DNA from: an uncultured bacterium
GTDB taxonomy: Bacteria; Bacillota; Clostridia; Oscillospirales; Ruminococcaceae
Direction of reading: 5' to 3'
Length of the DNA stretch: 23,671 nucleotides
Assembly (NCBI GenBank): GCA_905214265.1
Contig: CAJMLQ010000039.1
Coordinates: 1-23,671 of the forward strand
The position numbers were made by a program, and so were the translations under genes. The first letter of the stretch is position 1, and every line of letters starts with the position of its first letter. The notes under the pieces were generated by a model. The model was not told where the DNA came from. It saw only the letters and a list, made by a program, of their open reading frames with translations, and ran no database searches. Below, one piece after another: positions 6,350 through 13,180 of the stretch.

Positions 6350-6900
6350 GTTTCCTCTTTCTTGCATTTGCCGCAGAATCCGATTTCATAGCGTTCGATG
6401 CATTCCGCGATGACGCGCAGGGCTTCCTCCGCGTTGCGGACCTCGTCCACAGCGGTCTGCTTATGTTCCAGCGCCTTATATACCGAGAAGAAGTGCCGCA
6501 TTTCCTCAAAAATATGGGCCGGCAATTCGCTGATGTCGTGATAGACATTATACGTGGGATCGTTGAAGGGAATGGCGATGATCTTTTCGTCGTCGCGGCC
6601 GTTGTCGATCATTTTGATCATTCCAATGGGATAGCAGCGCACCAGCGTCAGCGGTTCCAGTTCTTCCGAGCAAAGGACCAGTACATCCAGCGGGTCCCCA
6701 TCGTCAGCATAGGTCCTGGGAATCAGACCGTAGTTTGCCGGATAATGAGTGGAGGTATAGAGAATCCGGTCCAGAATGATGAAGCCGGTCTCTTTATCCA
6801 GCTCATATTTTTTCTTACTGCCTTTGGTGATCTCAATTACTGCAATAAAATCCTCCGGATGGATACGGGCCGGATTCATGTCATGCCAAATGTTGCTCAT
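6343..6900 (-). CDS. ppa: Inorganic pyrophosphatase, family I
   Basis: Hydrolyses pyrophosphate to two phosphates in the cytoplasm, pulling biosynthetic reactions forward. The 185-aa protein carries the family I pattern: KKKYELDKETG (substrate-binding Lys and Glu), HYPANYGLIPRTYADDGDPLDVLVL with the metal-binding D-G-D-P-L-D signature, and later DDEKIIAIP. It is about the usual length for bacterial family I enzymes plus a short C-terminal tail (GKCKKEETL) carrying two of its cysteines. ATG 6900 follows AAAGGAG, which overlaps the end of the upstream transporter gene (12-nt gap), so the two are probably co-transcribed. Many Clostridia instead use family II or membrane pyrophosphatases. Confidence 0.93.
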   Translation of the reverse strand: MSNIWHDMNPARIHPEDFIAVIEITKGSKKKYELDKETGFIILDRILYTSTHYPANYGLIPRTYADDGDPLDVLVLCSEELEPLTLVRCYPIGMIKMIDNGRDDEKIIAIPFNDPTYNVYHDISELPAHIFEEMRHFFSVYKALEHKQTAVDEVRNAEEALRVIAECIERYEIGFCGKCKKEETL

Positions 6901-6912
6901 ATAATTGCTCCT

Positions 6913-8019
6913 TTACATACGAAAAAAGATTCCAAAAAGCAGAATCAGAAACAAAACATTATAAACGAAAAACATCGCCAGATACCGCCCTGTGTGGGCA
7001 TTTTCCCCACGGGAATACAGCCGGAAGGAGATCAGACTGGCCATAGAGGCGATCAGCGTTCCCAGCCCCCCAATGTTGGTTCCAACCAACAGGCCGCGCC
7101 ATTCCTCACTGAAGCCGGAAAGCATCAGCGCCGCCGGGACATTGCTGATGACCTGGCTCACTGCCGCAGAAACCAGCACCTCCCGTCCCGCAAGCATACC
7201 GGATATGGTCCGCTGCACCGCCGGGATTCTGCCAAGATTTCCCACCAGCAGGAAGAAAAACAGAAAGGTCAGCAGCAGGCTGTAATCGATCTTTCGAAAC
7301 AGCTTCCGGTTAAAGATCAAAAGGAGCACCACTGCCGCTGCCAAAACGACTACCCAATGGAGAATCCGAAAAACCGCCAACAGGCTCAGCAGAAACATTC
7401 CGCCGTAAAGAAGAGCCTTTTTTCCGTTAAAGGGCTCCACCTCCTCCATATTGGGTGAAACGTTTCCCGGCAGTTTGGCAAACAGAACCGCCCCCGTAGT
7501 CAAAATCAGCCCCATCCCCCACACAGGTGCGGTTACGGCAAAAAATTCGCCAGGGCTTAGTTCATAGTGAGAAAAAAGGTACAAATTCTGCGGATTTCCC
7601 ACCGGGGTCAGCATGCTTCCCAGATTAGCTGCAATGGTTTCCATCACTACGGTAAAAATCCGGCACTGTTCCTCCGCGCCGTTCAGCAGCAAAAGCGTCA
7701 GCGGCACAAAGGTGATCAGCGCAACGTCGTTGGTAATCAGCATCGACGCGGCAAAGCAGAGCAGCACCAGCAGCAGACAGAGCCGTTTTCGCGATCCTCC
7801 CCGCTTCACCAAAACCGCTGCCGCTGCTCCAAACAGCCCGGCTTCTGTCAGCCCGGCCACCGCCGCCATCAGACAGAACAAAATTCCCAGCGTACGAAAA
7901 TCCACATAGGAAAAGTACGCGGCAGAAGGCGGAACCATGGCCATCGATGCTAACGCTAAAAGGCCCGAAACGACTAAAACCGGCTCCGCCTTCACAAAGC
8001 GCAGCAGCTTTTCCTTCAA
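6913..8019 (-). CDS. SLC13/ArsB-like (ion transporter superfamily) permease
   Basis: A 368-aa polytopic membrane protein with roughly ten hydrophobic helices. Family marks are SMLITNDVALITFVPLTLL in the first half with NLGSMLTPVGNPQNLYLF, and SQVISNVPAALMLSG with TNIGGLGTLIASMAS in the second half. These are the paired helix-break motifs of the DASS/ArsB/CitM ion transporter superfamily. The substrate may be a carboxylate or another anion and cannot be told from sequence. TTG 8019 is the best start: GGGGAGG lies 7 nt upstream and the codon overlaps the upstream stop as TTGA. A longer in-frame start at 8058 would overlap ybaK by 43 nt without a good ribosome binding site. Confidence 0.82.
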   Translation of the reverse strand: MKEKLLRFVKAEPVLVVSGLLALASMAMVPPSAAYFSYVDFRTLGILFCLMAAVAGLTEAGLFGAAAAVLVKRGGSRKRLCLLLVLLCFAASMLITNDVALITFVPLTLLLLNGAEEQCRIFTVVMETIAANLGSMLTPVGNPQNLYLFSHYELSPGEFFAVTAPVWGMGLILTTGAVLFAKLPGNVSPNMEEVEPFNGKKALLYGGMFLLSLLAVFRILHWVVVLAAAVVLLLIFNRKLFRKIDYSLLLTFLFFFLLVGNLGRIPAVQRTISGMLAGREVLVSAAVSQVISNVPAALMLSGFSEEWRGLLVGTNIGGLGTLIASMASLISFRLYSRGENAHTGRYLAMFFVYNVLFLILLFGIFFRM

Positions 8020-8501
8020 ACCGGAGCCTCCCCTTTTTCTTTGCAGACGTCGATCCATTCCAAAGAGCCGGCATACTGCTCCAGTTCGCCACAGGTCAGT
8101 TCAATAGCAGAGTTGGCGCTTCCGCAGGCAGGAAACACCGTCTCAAAACGTTGCAAAGAAACATCCAGATATACCTTTGCGCCCTTCGGATTGGCGAAGG
8201 GGCAGACTCCGCCCGGTGCATGGCCAGTCAGGGGCTCCACATCTTCAAATGAGAGCATCTTCGCCTTTTTGCCAAAAAAATGCTTAAACTTCCCGTTGTC
8301 AATTTTCTGGTCCCCGGCAGCCACGATCAAAATGCAGCCACCCTCTTCCCCATACAGCGAAATCGTTTTGGCAATCCTGGCCGGGTCAGTGTGGAGCGCC
8401 TCCGCAGCCAGCTCCACAGTGGCGCTGGAGACTGGAAATTCCATCACATCCGCTTCTCTCCCAAACGCCTTGAAATATGCTTTTACCTTGTCAATTGCCA
8501 T
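8016..8501 (-). CDS. YbaK/EbsC-family aminoacyl-tRNA deacylase
   Basis: A 161-aa single-domain protein of the YbaK/ProX fold, which hydrolyses mischarged tRNAs (for example Cys- or Ala-tRNA-Pro) in the cytoplasm. Visible marks are the N-terminal KVKAYFKAFGREADVMEF, VSSATVELAAEAL, the Lys in RIAKTISLYG and the conserved loop GHAPGGVCPFANP near position 105. ATG 8501 gives the family-typical start MAIDKVKAYF. However, the only strong ribosome binding site (AAAGGAGG, about 8533-8540) is 31 nt upstream of it and 2 nt from an in-frame GTG at 8531. A perfect hairpin lies between (8508-8529). The stop overlaps the next gene's TTG. Substrate specificity cannot be read. Confidence 0.83.
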   Translation of the reverse strand: MAIDKVKAYFKAFGREADVMEFPVSSATVELAAEALHTDPARIAKTISLYGEEGGCILIVAAGDQKIDNGKFKHFFGKKAKMLSFEDVEPLTGHAPGGVCPFANPKGAKVYLDVSLQRFETVFPACGSANSAIELTCGELEQYAGSLEWIDVCKEKGEAPV

Positions 8502-8507
8502 AATGCC

Positions 8508-8529
8508 GGCAGCTTTCGCAAAAGCTGCC
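8508..8529 (-). promoter_or_regulatory. Hairpin between ribosome binding site and ATG of the ybaK-like gene
   Basis: A perfect 9-bp stem GGCAGCTTT/AAAGCTGCC with a 4-nt loop. On the minus-strand mRNA it separates AAAGGAGG from ATG 8501. Folding would leave 10 unpaired nt between the two. It also covers part of the alternative GTG start at 8531. Confidence 0.5.
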
Positions 8530-8539
8530 ACAGCCTCCT

Positions 8540-9394
8540 TTATTTTGAACTGCTCTTGGGCTTTTGCCGGATCGATTTGCGGAAATCACTGGGATTGCAT
8601 CCAGCGTACTGCCGGAAACACTGCGCAAAGTGATACGCCGAACCATAGGAAAGCTGCCTTCCGATCTCTTTCACCGGCAAATCGGTTTCCAGCAGCAGGT
8701 CGCACGCTCTCTGCATGCGGATACCCCGCAGGTATTCCATCGGTGAGGTCCCAAAATGGGCCTTGAAAATGCGGATCAGGTAGAATTTAGATACGCCGGT
8801 GGCGTTGGCCAGCTCCTGCAGAGACGTCTCCTTTTCGATGTGGGCCAAAAGGTATTCCTTTGCCCGTTCGACGTGCTGCCGCTGGGCGCCCGCGCAGAGA
8901 TTCGCCGAGATCATCCGGCAAAGTGCCAACTGCAAACTGGCGGATGCTTCCAGCAGCCGCATCAGGTCCTGCCCCTCCGCCAAAGTCTGCAGCATCTCCT
9001 CGAGCAGATGGCTTGCATCTCGCAGATTCTGCCGCAGGACGATTCCTTCCCCCTCAATGGCCAGCCGTTCCCGGATAAAGTCCGTCATCCGACCCGTAAA
9101 GGTCACCCAGATGATCGACCATGGAGATTCTGCGTCGGCTCCATACACATGGACTGCGCCCGGTAGAAGGACCACCGCCTCCCCTTGGTTGATCAACATG
9201 ACCCGGCCGTCGATCTCCACAAATCCCCGGCCATCCATGCAGCACAGCAGCAGCGTGTTGTCACCGCCGGGCTGCTCCATAAACTGTCCTTCTGCATGAT
9301 GAAAATACCCCGCCAGCCGGATCTCAATGTTTTGCAGGAAAGGATTGTCCCCATCCGAAACCGGCGCGACCAAAACGCGGGTATTCTGCAGCAT
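8540..9394 (-). CDS. AraC-family transcription regulator (first of two)
   Basis: A 284-aa regulator with an N-terminal cupin-like sensing domain (residues about 15-150, with YFHHAEGQFMEQPGG, GEAVVLLPGAVHVYG and WSIIWVTFTG) and a C-terminal pair of helix-turn-helix motifs. These are VERAKEYLLAHIEKETSLQELA followed by GVSKFYLIRIFKAHFG, and PVKEIGRQLSYGSAYHFAQCFRQYAGCNPSDFRKS. ATG 9394 is chosen because AAAGGA lies 9 nt upstream. A GTG at 9412 and ATG 9403 are alternatives. It is the first gene of a tight leftward operon (8 nt to the GTG, 38 nt to the preferred ATG, of the ybaK-like gene, then transporter and pyrophosphatase), so it may control its own operon in response to the transported ligand. 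The ligand is unknown. Confidence 0.9.
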   Translation of the reverse strand: MLQNTRVLVAPVSDGDNPFLQNIEIRLAGYFHHAEGQFMEQPGGDNTLLLCCMDGRGFVEIDGRVMLINQGEAVVLLPGAVHVYGADAESPWSIIWVTFTGRMTDFIRERLAIEGEGIVLRQNLRDASHLLEEMLQTLAEGQDLMRLLEASASLQLALCRMISANLCAGAQRQHVERAKEYLLAHIEKETSLQELANATGVSKFYLIRIFKAHFGTSPMEYLRGIRMQRACDLLLETDLPVKEIGRQLSYGSAYHFAQCFRQYAGCNPSDFRKSIRQKPKSSSK

Positions 9395-9454
9395 CTTTCT
9401 CATTCCTTTCACACCATTTGAGAGAACCGCACCTCCGAAATTGCCTCTCTTTTT

Positions 9455-9482
9455 ATTATAACATCTCTCTGAAGCATTGCAA
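9455..9482 (-). promoter_or_regulatory. Promoter of the araC-ybaK-transporter-ppa operon
   Basis: Minus-strand TTGCAA (9477-9482), 16-bp spacer, perfect TATAAT (9455-9460), about 60 nt upstream of the AraC start and just past the tyrS terminator. Confidence 0.7.
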
Positions 9483-9502
9483 GCAGAATCTGGAAAATTG
9501 AG

Positions 9503-9552
9503 AAAAAAGCCTCGGAAAAGCGCCGGACTCCGGCAGCATTTTTTCCGAGGCT
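9503..9552 (-). terminator. Intrinsic terminator of tyrS
   Basis: A 12-bp outer stem AGCCTCGGAAAA/TTTTCCGAGGCT (9508-9519 with 9541-9552) encloses a smaller CCGGA/TCCGG stem. It is followed on the minus strand by six T residues (9503-9508). Confidence 0.9.
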
Positions 9553-9569
9553 CCCTGATATTGCCGTCC

Positions 9570-10790
9570 TTATCCTGCAGGTACAGCCTTGTGGAAGACC
9601 TTTTTCCCCTTCTTGATCACGACTTCCTTGTCCATGCGAACCTGCATCGTTGGATCGGACACATTTTCGCCGTCCAGGAGGATTCCACCCTGTTGGACCA
9701 GCCGCCGTGCCTCCCCGTTGGAAGCGGCAAGACCACACTTCACCAGTAGTGTCAGTAACCCTATGCTGCCATCCTTCAGGTCCTCCGCCGCGATTACCGT
9801 AGAGGGTATATTCTCCGCGCTGCCGTTGGCGCTGAAGATGTTCCGGGCCGCCTCCAAGCATTTCCGGGCTTCTTCCTCACCATGAACCATCTGGGTCAAT
9901 TCGAAGGCCAGCCGCTCCTTAGCAGCGTTCAGCTGTGCGCCTTCCAGAGTCCGCTCCATCTCTTCAATTTCTTCGATCGGTACAAAGGTAAGCAGCTTCA
10001 TACATTTGATGACATCCGCATCGTTTACATTGCGCCAGTACTGGAAGAAATCGTATGGAGACGTTTTTTCCGGGTCCAGCCAGACCGCGCCAGATTGGGT
10101 CTTGCCCATTTTTTTGCCTTCTGAGTTCAACAGAAGGGTGATCGTCATAGCGCTGGCGTCTTTCCCCAGCTTCTTTCGGATCAGTTCTGTACCGCCCAGC
10201 ATGTTGCTCCACTGGTCGTCGCCGCCGAACTGCAGATTGCAGCCATACCGTTCATACAGGCAGAGGAAATCGTAGCTCTGCATGATCATGTAGTTGAACT
10301 CCAGGAAGGACAACCCTTTCTCCATCCGCTGCTCATAGCACTTGGCCCGAAGCATATTGTTGACGGAGAAGCAGGCGCCGATATCCCGGATAAACTCAAT
10401 GTAATTGAGCCCCAAAAGCCACTCCGCGTTGTTGACCATCATCGCCTTGCCTTCACCGAATTCGATAAACCGGCTCATCTGCTTTTTAAAGCAGTCGCAG
10501 TTGTGCTGAATGATCTCCGGCGTCATCATTTGCCGCATATCCGTTCGGCCGGAGGGGTCGCCAATCATCCCGGTACCGCCGCCGATGAGAGCAATGGGCC
10601 GGTTTCCCGCCATCTGGAGCCGCTTCATCAGGCATAGCGCCATGAAATGCCCGACGTGAAGACTGTCCGCAGTGGGGTCAAAGCCAATATAGAAGGTAGC
10701 TTTCCCTTCGTTAATCAGCTTGCTCACCAATTCTTCATCGGTGACCTGCGCAATCAGTCCCCGACGCTTGAGTTCCTCGTAAGTGGTCAT
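9570..10790 (-). CDS. tyrS: Tyrosyl-tRNA synthetase
   Basis: Charges tRNA-Tyr with tyrosine using ATP. The 406-aa protein has the class I Rossmann domain with FYIGFDPTADSLHVGH (HIGH-type motif HVGH), GGGTGMIGDPSGR, the tyrosine-pocket stretch YMIMQSYDFLCLYE and GGDDQWSNMLGG. The KMSKS-type loop is KKMGKTQSG. The C-terminal 65 residues form an S4-like RNA-binding domain (CGLAASNGEARRLVQQGGILLDGE). Length and motif order fit the bacterial TyrS type of about 400-420 residues. ATG 10790 follows GGAAAGG. The gene is preceded by a tyrosine T-box leader and followed by its own terminator, so it is a monocistronic unit induced when uncharged tRNA-Tyr accumulates. Confidence 0.97.
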   Translation of the reverse strand: MTTYEELKRRGLIAQVTDEELVSKLINEGKATFYIGFDPTADSLHVGHFMALCLMKRLQMAGNRPIALIGGGTGMIGDPSGRTDMRQMMTPEIIQHNCDCFKKQMSRFIEFGEGKAMMVNNAEWLLGLNYIEFIRDIGACFSVNNMLRAKCYEQRMEKGLSFLEFNYMIMQSYDFLCLYERYGCNLQFGGDDQWSNMLGGTELIRKKLGKDASAMTITLLLNSEGKKMGKTQSGAVWLDPEKTSPYDFFQYWRNVNDADVIKCMKLLTFVPIEEIEEMERTLEGAQLNAAKERLAFELTQMVHGEEEARKCLEAARNIFSANGSAENIPSTVIAAEDLKDGSIGLLTLLVKCGLAASNGEARRLVQQGGILLDGENVSDPTMQVRMDKEVVIKKGKKVFHKAVPAG

Positions 10791-10981
10791 AAATATTCCA
10801 TCCTTTCCTTCCTAAAGAGGCACTTTCCTGATCAATATAAATGGAACCAGTTCTCCCAAACCGCCCTGACGTCTGACAGCCGTCAACTCAGGGACTTTTC
10901 CCATTTGACCTGTCGGCCCTCAGGGGATTACCAACCATCTCCTTTTCCAGCGTTCTGAAAAGCGCCGGGCAAAAGGGAAAC

Positions 10982-11258
10982 AAAAAATCCCCTGCCCGCA
11001 TCGCGGACAGAGGACGATTCAGCGTACTGAAACGTGTTACCACCTCAATTTACCGTTTTTTCGCAAAAACGGCCTCGTCGAGTACACGGACAAAATCCGG
11101 ATACTCTAATGCGGTAACAGGCATACCCGGCGGCCCCTACTGGTTTCCGTTCAGGGTGCGGCTCCGAGAGGTATTCCGCTTTCCCCATCCGCGTCCTCGC
11201 ACCAACCGAACGCTCTCTGATGCCGGAAAAAAGCGTACTCTTTCTCATCTCAGCCATT
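10982..11258 (-). promoter_or_regulatory. Tyrosine T-box riboswitch upstream of tyrS
   Basis: On the minus strand the leader holds GAGAGCGTTCGGTTGGTGCG (distal Stem I elements near 11195-11219) and a specifier context GAATACC with codon UAC for tyrosine at 11173-11171. It also has the T-box sequence AGGTGGTAACACG (11033-11045), which pairs with the tRNA acceptor end. A terminator follows: a 12-bp stem (10988-10999 with 11003-11014, two G-U pairs) and six T residues (10982-10987). Uncharged tRNA-Tyr would stabilise the antiterminator and allow tyrS expression. The leader continues about 190 nt beyond the terminator before tyrS. Confidence 0.93.
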
Positions 11259-11264
11259 GTCTTT

Positions 11265-11293
11265 ACTTTAGCATATCCAGGCTGTTTTGTCAA
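11265..11293 (-). promoter_or_regulatory. Promoter of the tyrS T-box transcript
   Basis: Minus-strand TTGACA (11288-11293), 17-bp spacer, TAAAGT (11265-11270). The predicted transcript start near 11258 fits the 5' end of the T-box. Confidence 0.7.
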
Positions 11294-11301
11294 GAAGATT
11301 T

Positions 11302-11520
11302 TCAAAAATCCTCGGAATCCTTCGTTTTCGGAACAGGCTCTCCCTTTTTTCGAAACGCAGGGCATCCCGGAGCATCCGGATCAATCCGGTTCCCTTCCCC
11401 AACGCGGTACTGCCTGCTGAAGTGGGGGCCCTTTCTCCGGCAAAACCAACAGTGTTCCCGCCGGTAAACAGTCTCCCGGCAGTCGTCATAGCGATAAACG
11501 CATTCTTGGCACCGTTTCAT
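11302..11520 (-). CDS. Small Cys-rich, possibly zinc-binding protein
   Basis: A 72-aa basic protein beginning MKRCQECVYRYDDC with later HCWFC and GCPAFRKKG. Its paired cysteines (C4/C7, C14, then a CxxC around residue 24-27, and a late C) look like a small zinc-ribbon or treble-clef. Its ATG directly follows the uppP stop (TAA-ATG), so it would be translated by reinitiation or coupling, since no strong ribosome binding site is seen. It ends 9 nt before the tyrS -35. I do not recognise a named family. The clustered cysteines and exact abutment favour a real gene over chance, but a second ORF in another frame covers the same bases. Confidence 0.5.
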   Translation of the reverse strand: MKRCQECVYRYDDCRETVYRREHCWFCRRKGPHFSRQYRVGEGNRIDPDAPGCPAFRKKGEPVPKTKDSEDF

Positions 11521-12363
11521 TTACGCCGCCAGCATTTTCGGCAGGAAATACAGCAGGACAACAACACCCAGCACGATCCGATACCAGCCGAAGGGTTTAA
11601 AGTCATGCTTTTTGATAAAGTTCATCAGGAACTTAATGACGAGGACCGAAACCAGGAAAGAGACGATCATGCCAACGGCAAGGGTGAAAAATTCGGTGCC
11701 CGTGAAGTTTAACCCGAATTTCGCCACTTTGAGTACGCTCATACCAAGCATGACCGGCACCGCAAGGAAAAAGGTGAATTCTGCAGCAGCTACCCGGGAA
11801 ACGCCGATGAGCAGCGCCCCGACGATGGTCGCACCAGAACGGGAAGTTCCCGGAATGATGGAGAGCACCTGGAACAGGCCGATGATCAACGCGGTCCGGT
11901 AGGTGATATCTGTCAGCTTCCGGATGCGCGGAGTACGCTTGGCATTCCAGCCTTCGATTACGATAAAGGCAATGCCGTAGACGATCAGCGCCGCCGCAAT
12001 GACAATAGGCGTATGCAGATGCGCTTCAATGTAATCGTCAAAAAGAATCGTTACGACCGCCCCGGGAATGCACGCAACGACCACCTTCAGCCACAAGGAG
12101 ATCGTCTCCATCTTTACAATCGGCCGGGATTTGTCTTTAAACTGAAACGGAAACATTTTATGCCAAAACAGTACGATTACCGCCAAAATCGCCCCAAGCT
12201 GAATGACGAAAAAGAACATCTCCTTAAATTCATCGCTCATATTCAGGTGAATGAATTCATCAACCAGGAGCATATGTCCGGTACTGCTGATGGGCAGCCA
12301 TTCCGTGATTCCTTCAACAATCCCAAGAAAAACCACCTTTAAAAATTCCAAAAAGCTCTCCAT
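11521..12363 (-). CDS. uppP: Undecaprenyl-diphosphatase UppP (BacA)
   Basis: Membrane phosphatase that converts undecaprenyl pyrophosphate to the monophosphate lipid carrier for peptidoglycan and other envelope polymers; it also underlies bacitracin tolerance. The 280-aa protein has the catalytic motif GIVEGITEWLPISSTGHM near the N-terminus, the second signature IPGTSRSGATIVGALL near residue 165, and about seven to eight helices. ATG 12363 follows GAGGG with 9-nt spacing; the in-frame extension to 12429 crosses the promoter. Its own promoter is at 12401-12429. A 72-aa Cys-rich ORF abuts the stop. Confidence 0.96.
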   Translation of the reverse strand: MESFLEFLKVVFLGIVEGITEWLPISSTGHMLLVDEFIHLNMSDEFKEMFFFVIQLGAILAVIVLFWHKMFPFQFKDKSRPIVKMETISLWLKVVVACIPGAVVTILFDDYIEAHLHTPIVIAAALIVYGIAFIVIEGWNAKRTPRIRKLTDITYRTALIIGLFQVLSIIPGTSRSGATIVGALLIGVSRVAAAEFTFFLAVPVMLGMSVLKVAKFGLNFTGTEFFTLAVGMIVSFLVSVLVIKFLMNFIKKHDFKPFGWYRIVLGVVVLLYFLPKMLAA

Positions 12364-12400
12364 ACTCGTTTCCCTCGTCTCTTTGTTGCTTATCCATTTG

Positions 12401-12429
12401 AGTATACCATACCCTGGAAACCCCGTCAA
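12401..12429 (-). promoter_or_regulatory. Sigma-A promoter of uppP
   Basis: Minus-strand TTGACG (12424-12429), 17-bp spacer, TATACT (12401-12406), about 38 nt before the start codon. Confidence 0.75.
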
Positions 12430-12467
12430 TCGAAAAGAGGCGCCTTAAGAAAGATTTCATTTTTAAC

Positions 12468-12497
12468 GGAAAAGCCGGCCGCCATCCGGCAGCCGGC
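12468..12497 (-). terminator. Intrinsic terminator of the DUF1538-PII operon
   Basis: On the minus strand GCCGGC-T-GCC / GGC-G-GCCGGC (12474-12497) with a 4-nt loop is followed by TTTTCC. Confidence 0.8.
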
Positions 12498-12505
12498 CCG
12501 ATCTA

Positions 12506-13180
12506 TCAGCGCATCCCAATCGCTTCATCCACCGGTATGGAAAGCAGAACCCCTCTCGCCGGTGTCTGAGAACCTGCCGCGCGGCTGATGGCCTGCATGA
12601 CCGGCTGGCGCATCTCCCTCGTCACGACGATAGCAACGATCTCCCGTTCCGGGTGGATAGAAATACCGAAAAACTTTGCGACGTCATCTCCGCTAACGTC
12701 CCGTGCATGCAGGACCGTGCCGCCTCTTGCGCCTACCTGACGGGCAGCCTCCATCACTTCATCGGTATGCCCTGGCTCAACCGCAGCCAAGATGAGATCT
12801 TTCTGAATCGCAGGTTCCATAGCAGGTTTCTCCCCCTTTTCCACAACTTCGTCCATTTTTGCGCTCACCGCAGACAGCGCTGCCCCCAAACTGGACAGCG
12901 GCACGGAAAAAGCGATTCCATTGCCCGGCCCGCGAATCTGCATTTTATCTGCAAAGGCCTGCATCAGATTGGGGATCCCGTTGTCCGGGACCAAACTCAA
13001 CACCACTGACTTTTCCGTCTGCCCCAGTCCCAGACAGTCCAGCACTTCTGAACTGGCTGTCCCGTGTCCCAGACAGACCATTTGAAACAGAACGCCCTGT
13101 TCCCGGCAGATGGAAACGACCCGGTCCCCCCTGCCCCGGTCCACAATGGTGACCAGGAGTTTAAAGATATGCTTTTTCAT
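12506..13180 (-). CDS. Tandem PII-like domain regulatory protein
   Basis: A 224-aa protein that reads as two PII-like (ferredoxin-fold) domains in one chain, residues about 5-100 and 127-222. The ends of the two halves resemble each other: GPGNGIAFSVPLSSLGA and TPARGVLLSIPVDEAIG. So do the middles: TEKSVVLSLVPD and PEREIVAIVVTRE. A charged linker (EVVEKGEKPAMEP) joins them. PII proteins normally act as trimers that sense small molecules and gate membrane transporters; two domains per chain would change that symmetry. ATG 13180 follows GAGGAG by 7 nt, and the gene overlaps the end of the DUF1538 gene by 20 nt, implying coupled translation. It therefore likely regulates that transporter (inference). 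Confidence 0.82.
   Translation of the reverse strand: MKKHIFKLLVTIVDRGRGDRVVSICREQGVLFQMVCLGHGTASSEVLDCLGLGQTEKSVVLSLVPDNGIPNLMQAFADKMQIRGPGNGIAFSVPLSSLGAALSAVSAKMDEVVEKGEKPAMEPAIQKDLILAAVEPGHTDEVMEAARQVGARGGTVLHARDVSGDDVAKFFGISIHPEREIVAIVVTREMRQPVMQAISRAAGSQTPARGVLLSIPVDEAIGMR

Noticed and set aside
6316..7458. 380-codon rightward ORF
   Set aside because: It is antisense to the pyrophosphatase and permease genes, is rich in His, Gln and Arg, and resembles no protein family.
11268..11489. Alternative 73-codon leftward ORF overlapping the Cys-rich ORF
   Set aside because: No ribosome binding site, crosses the tyrS promoter, and composition is less protein-like than the overlapping 11302-11520 frame.
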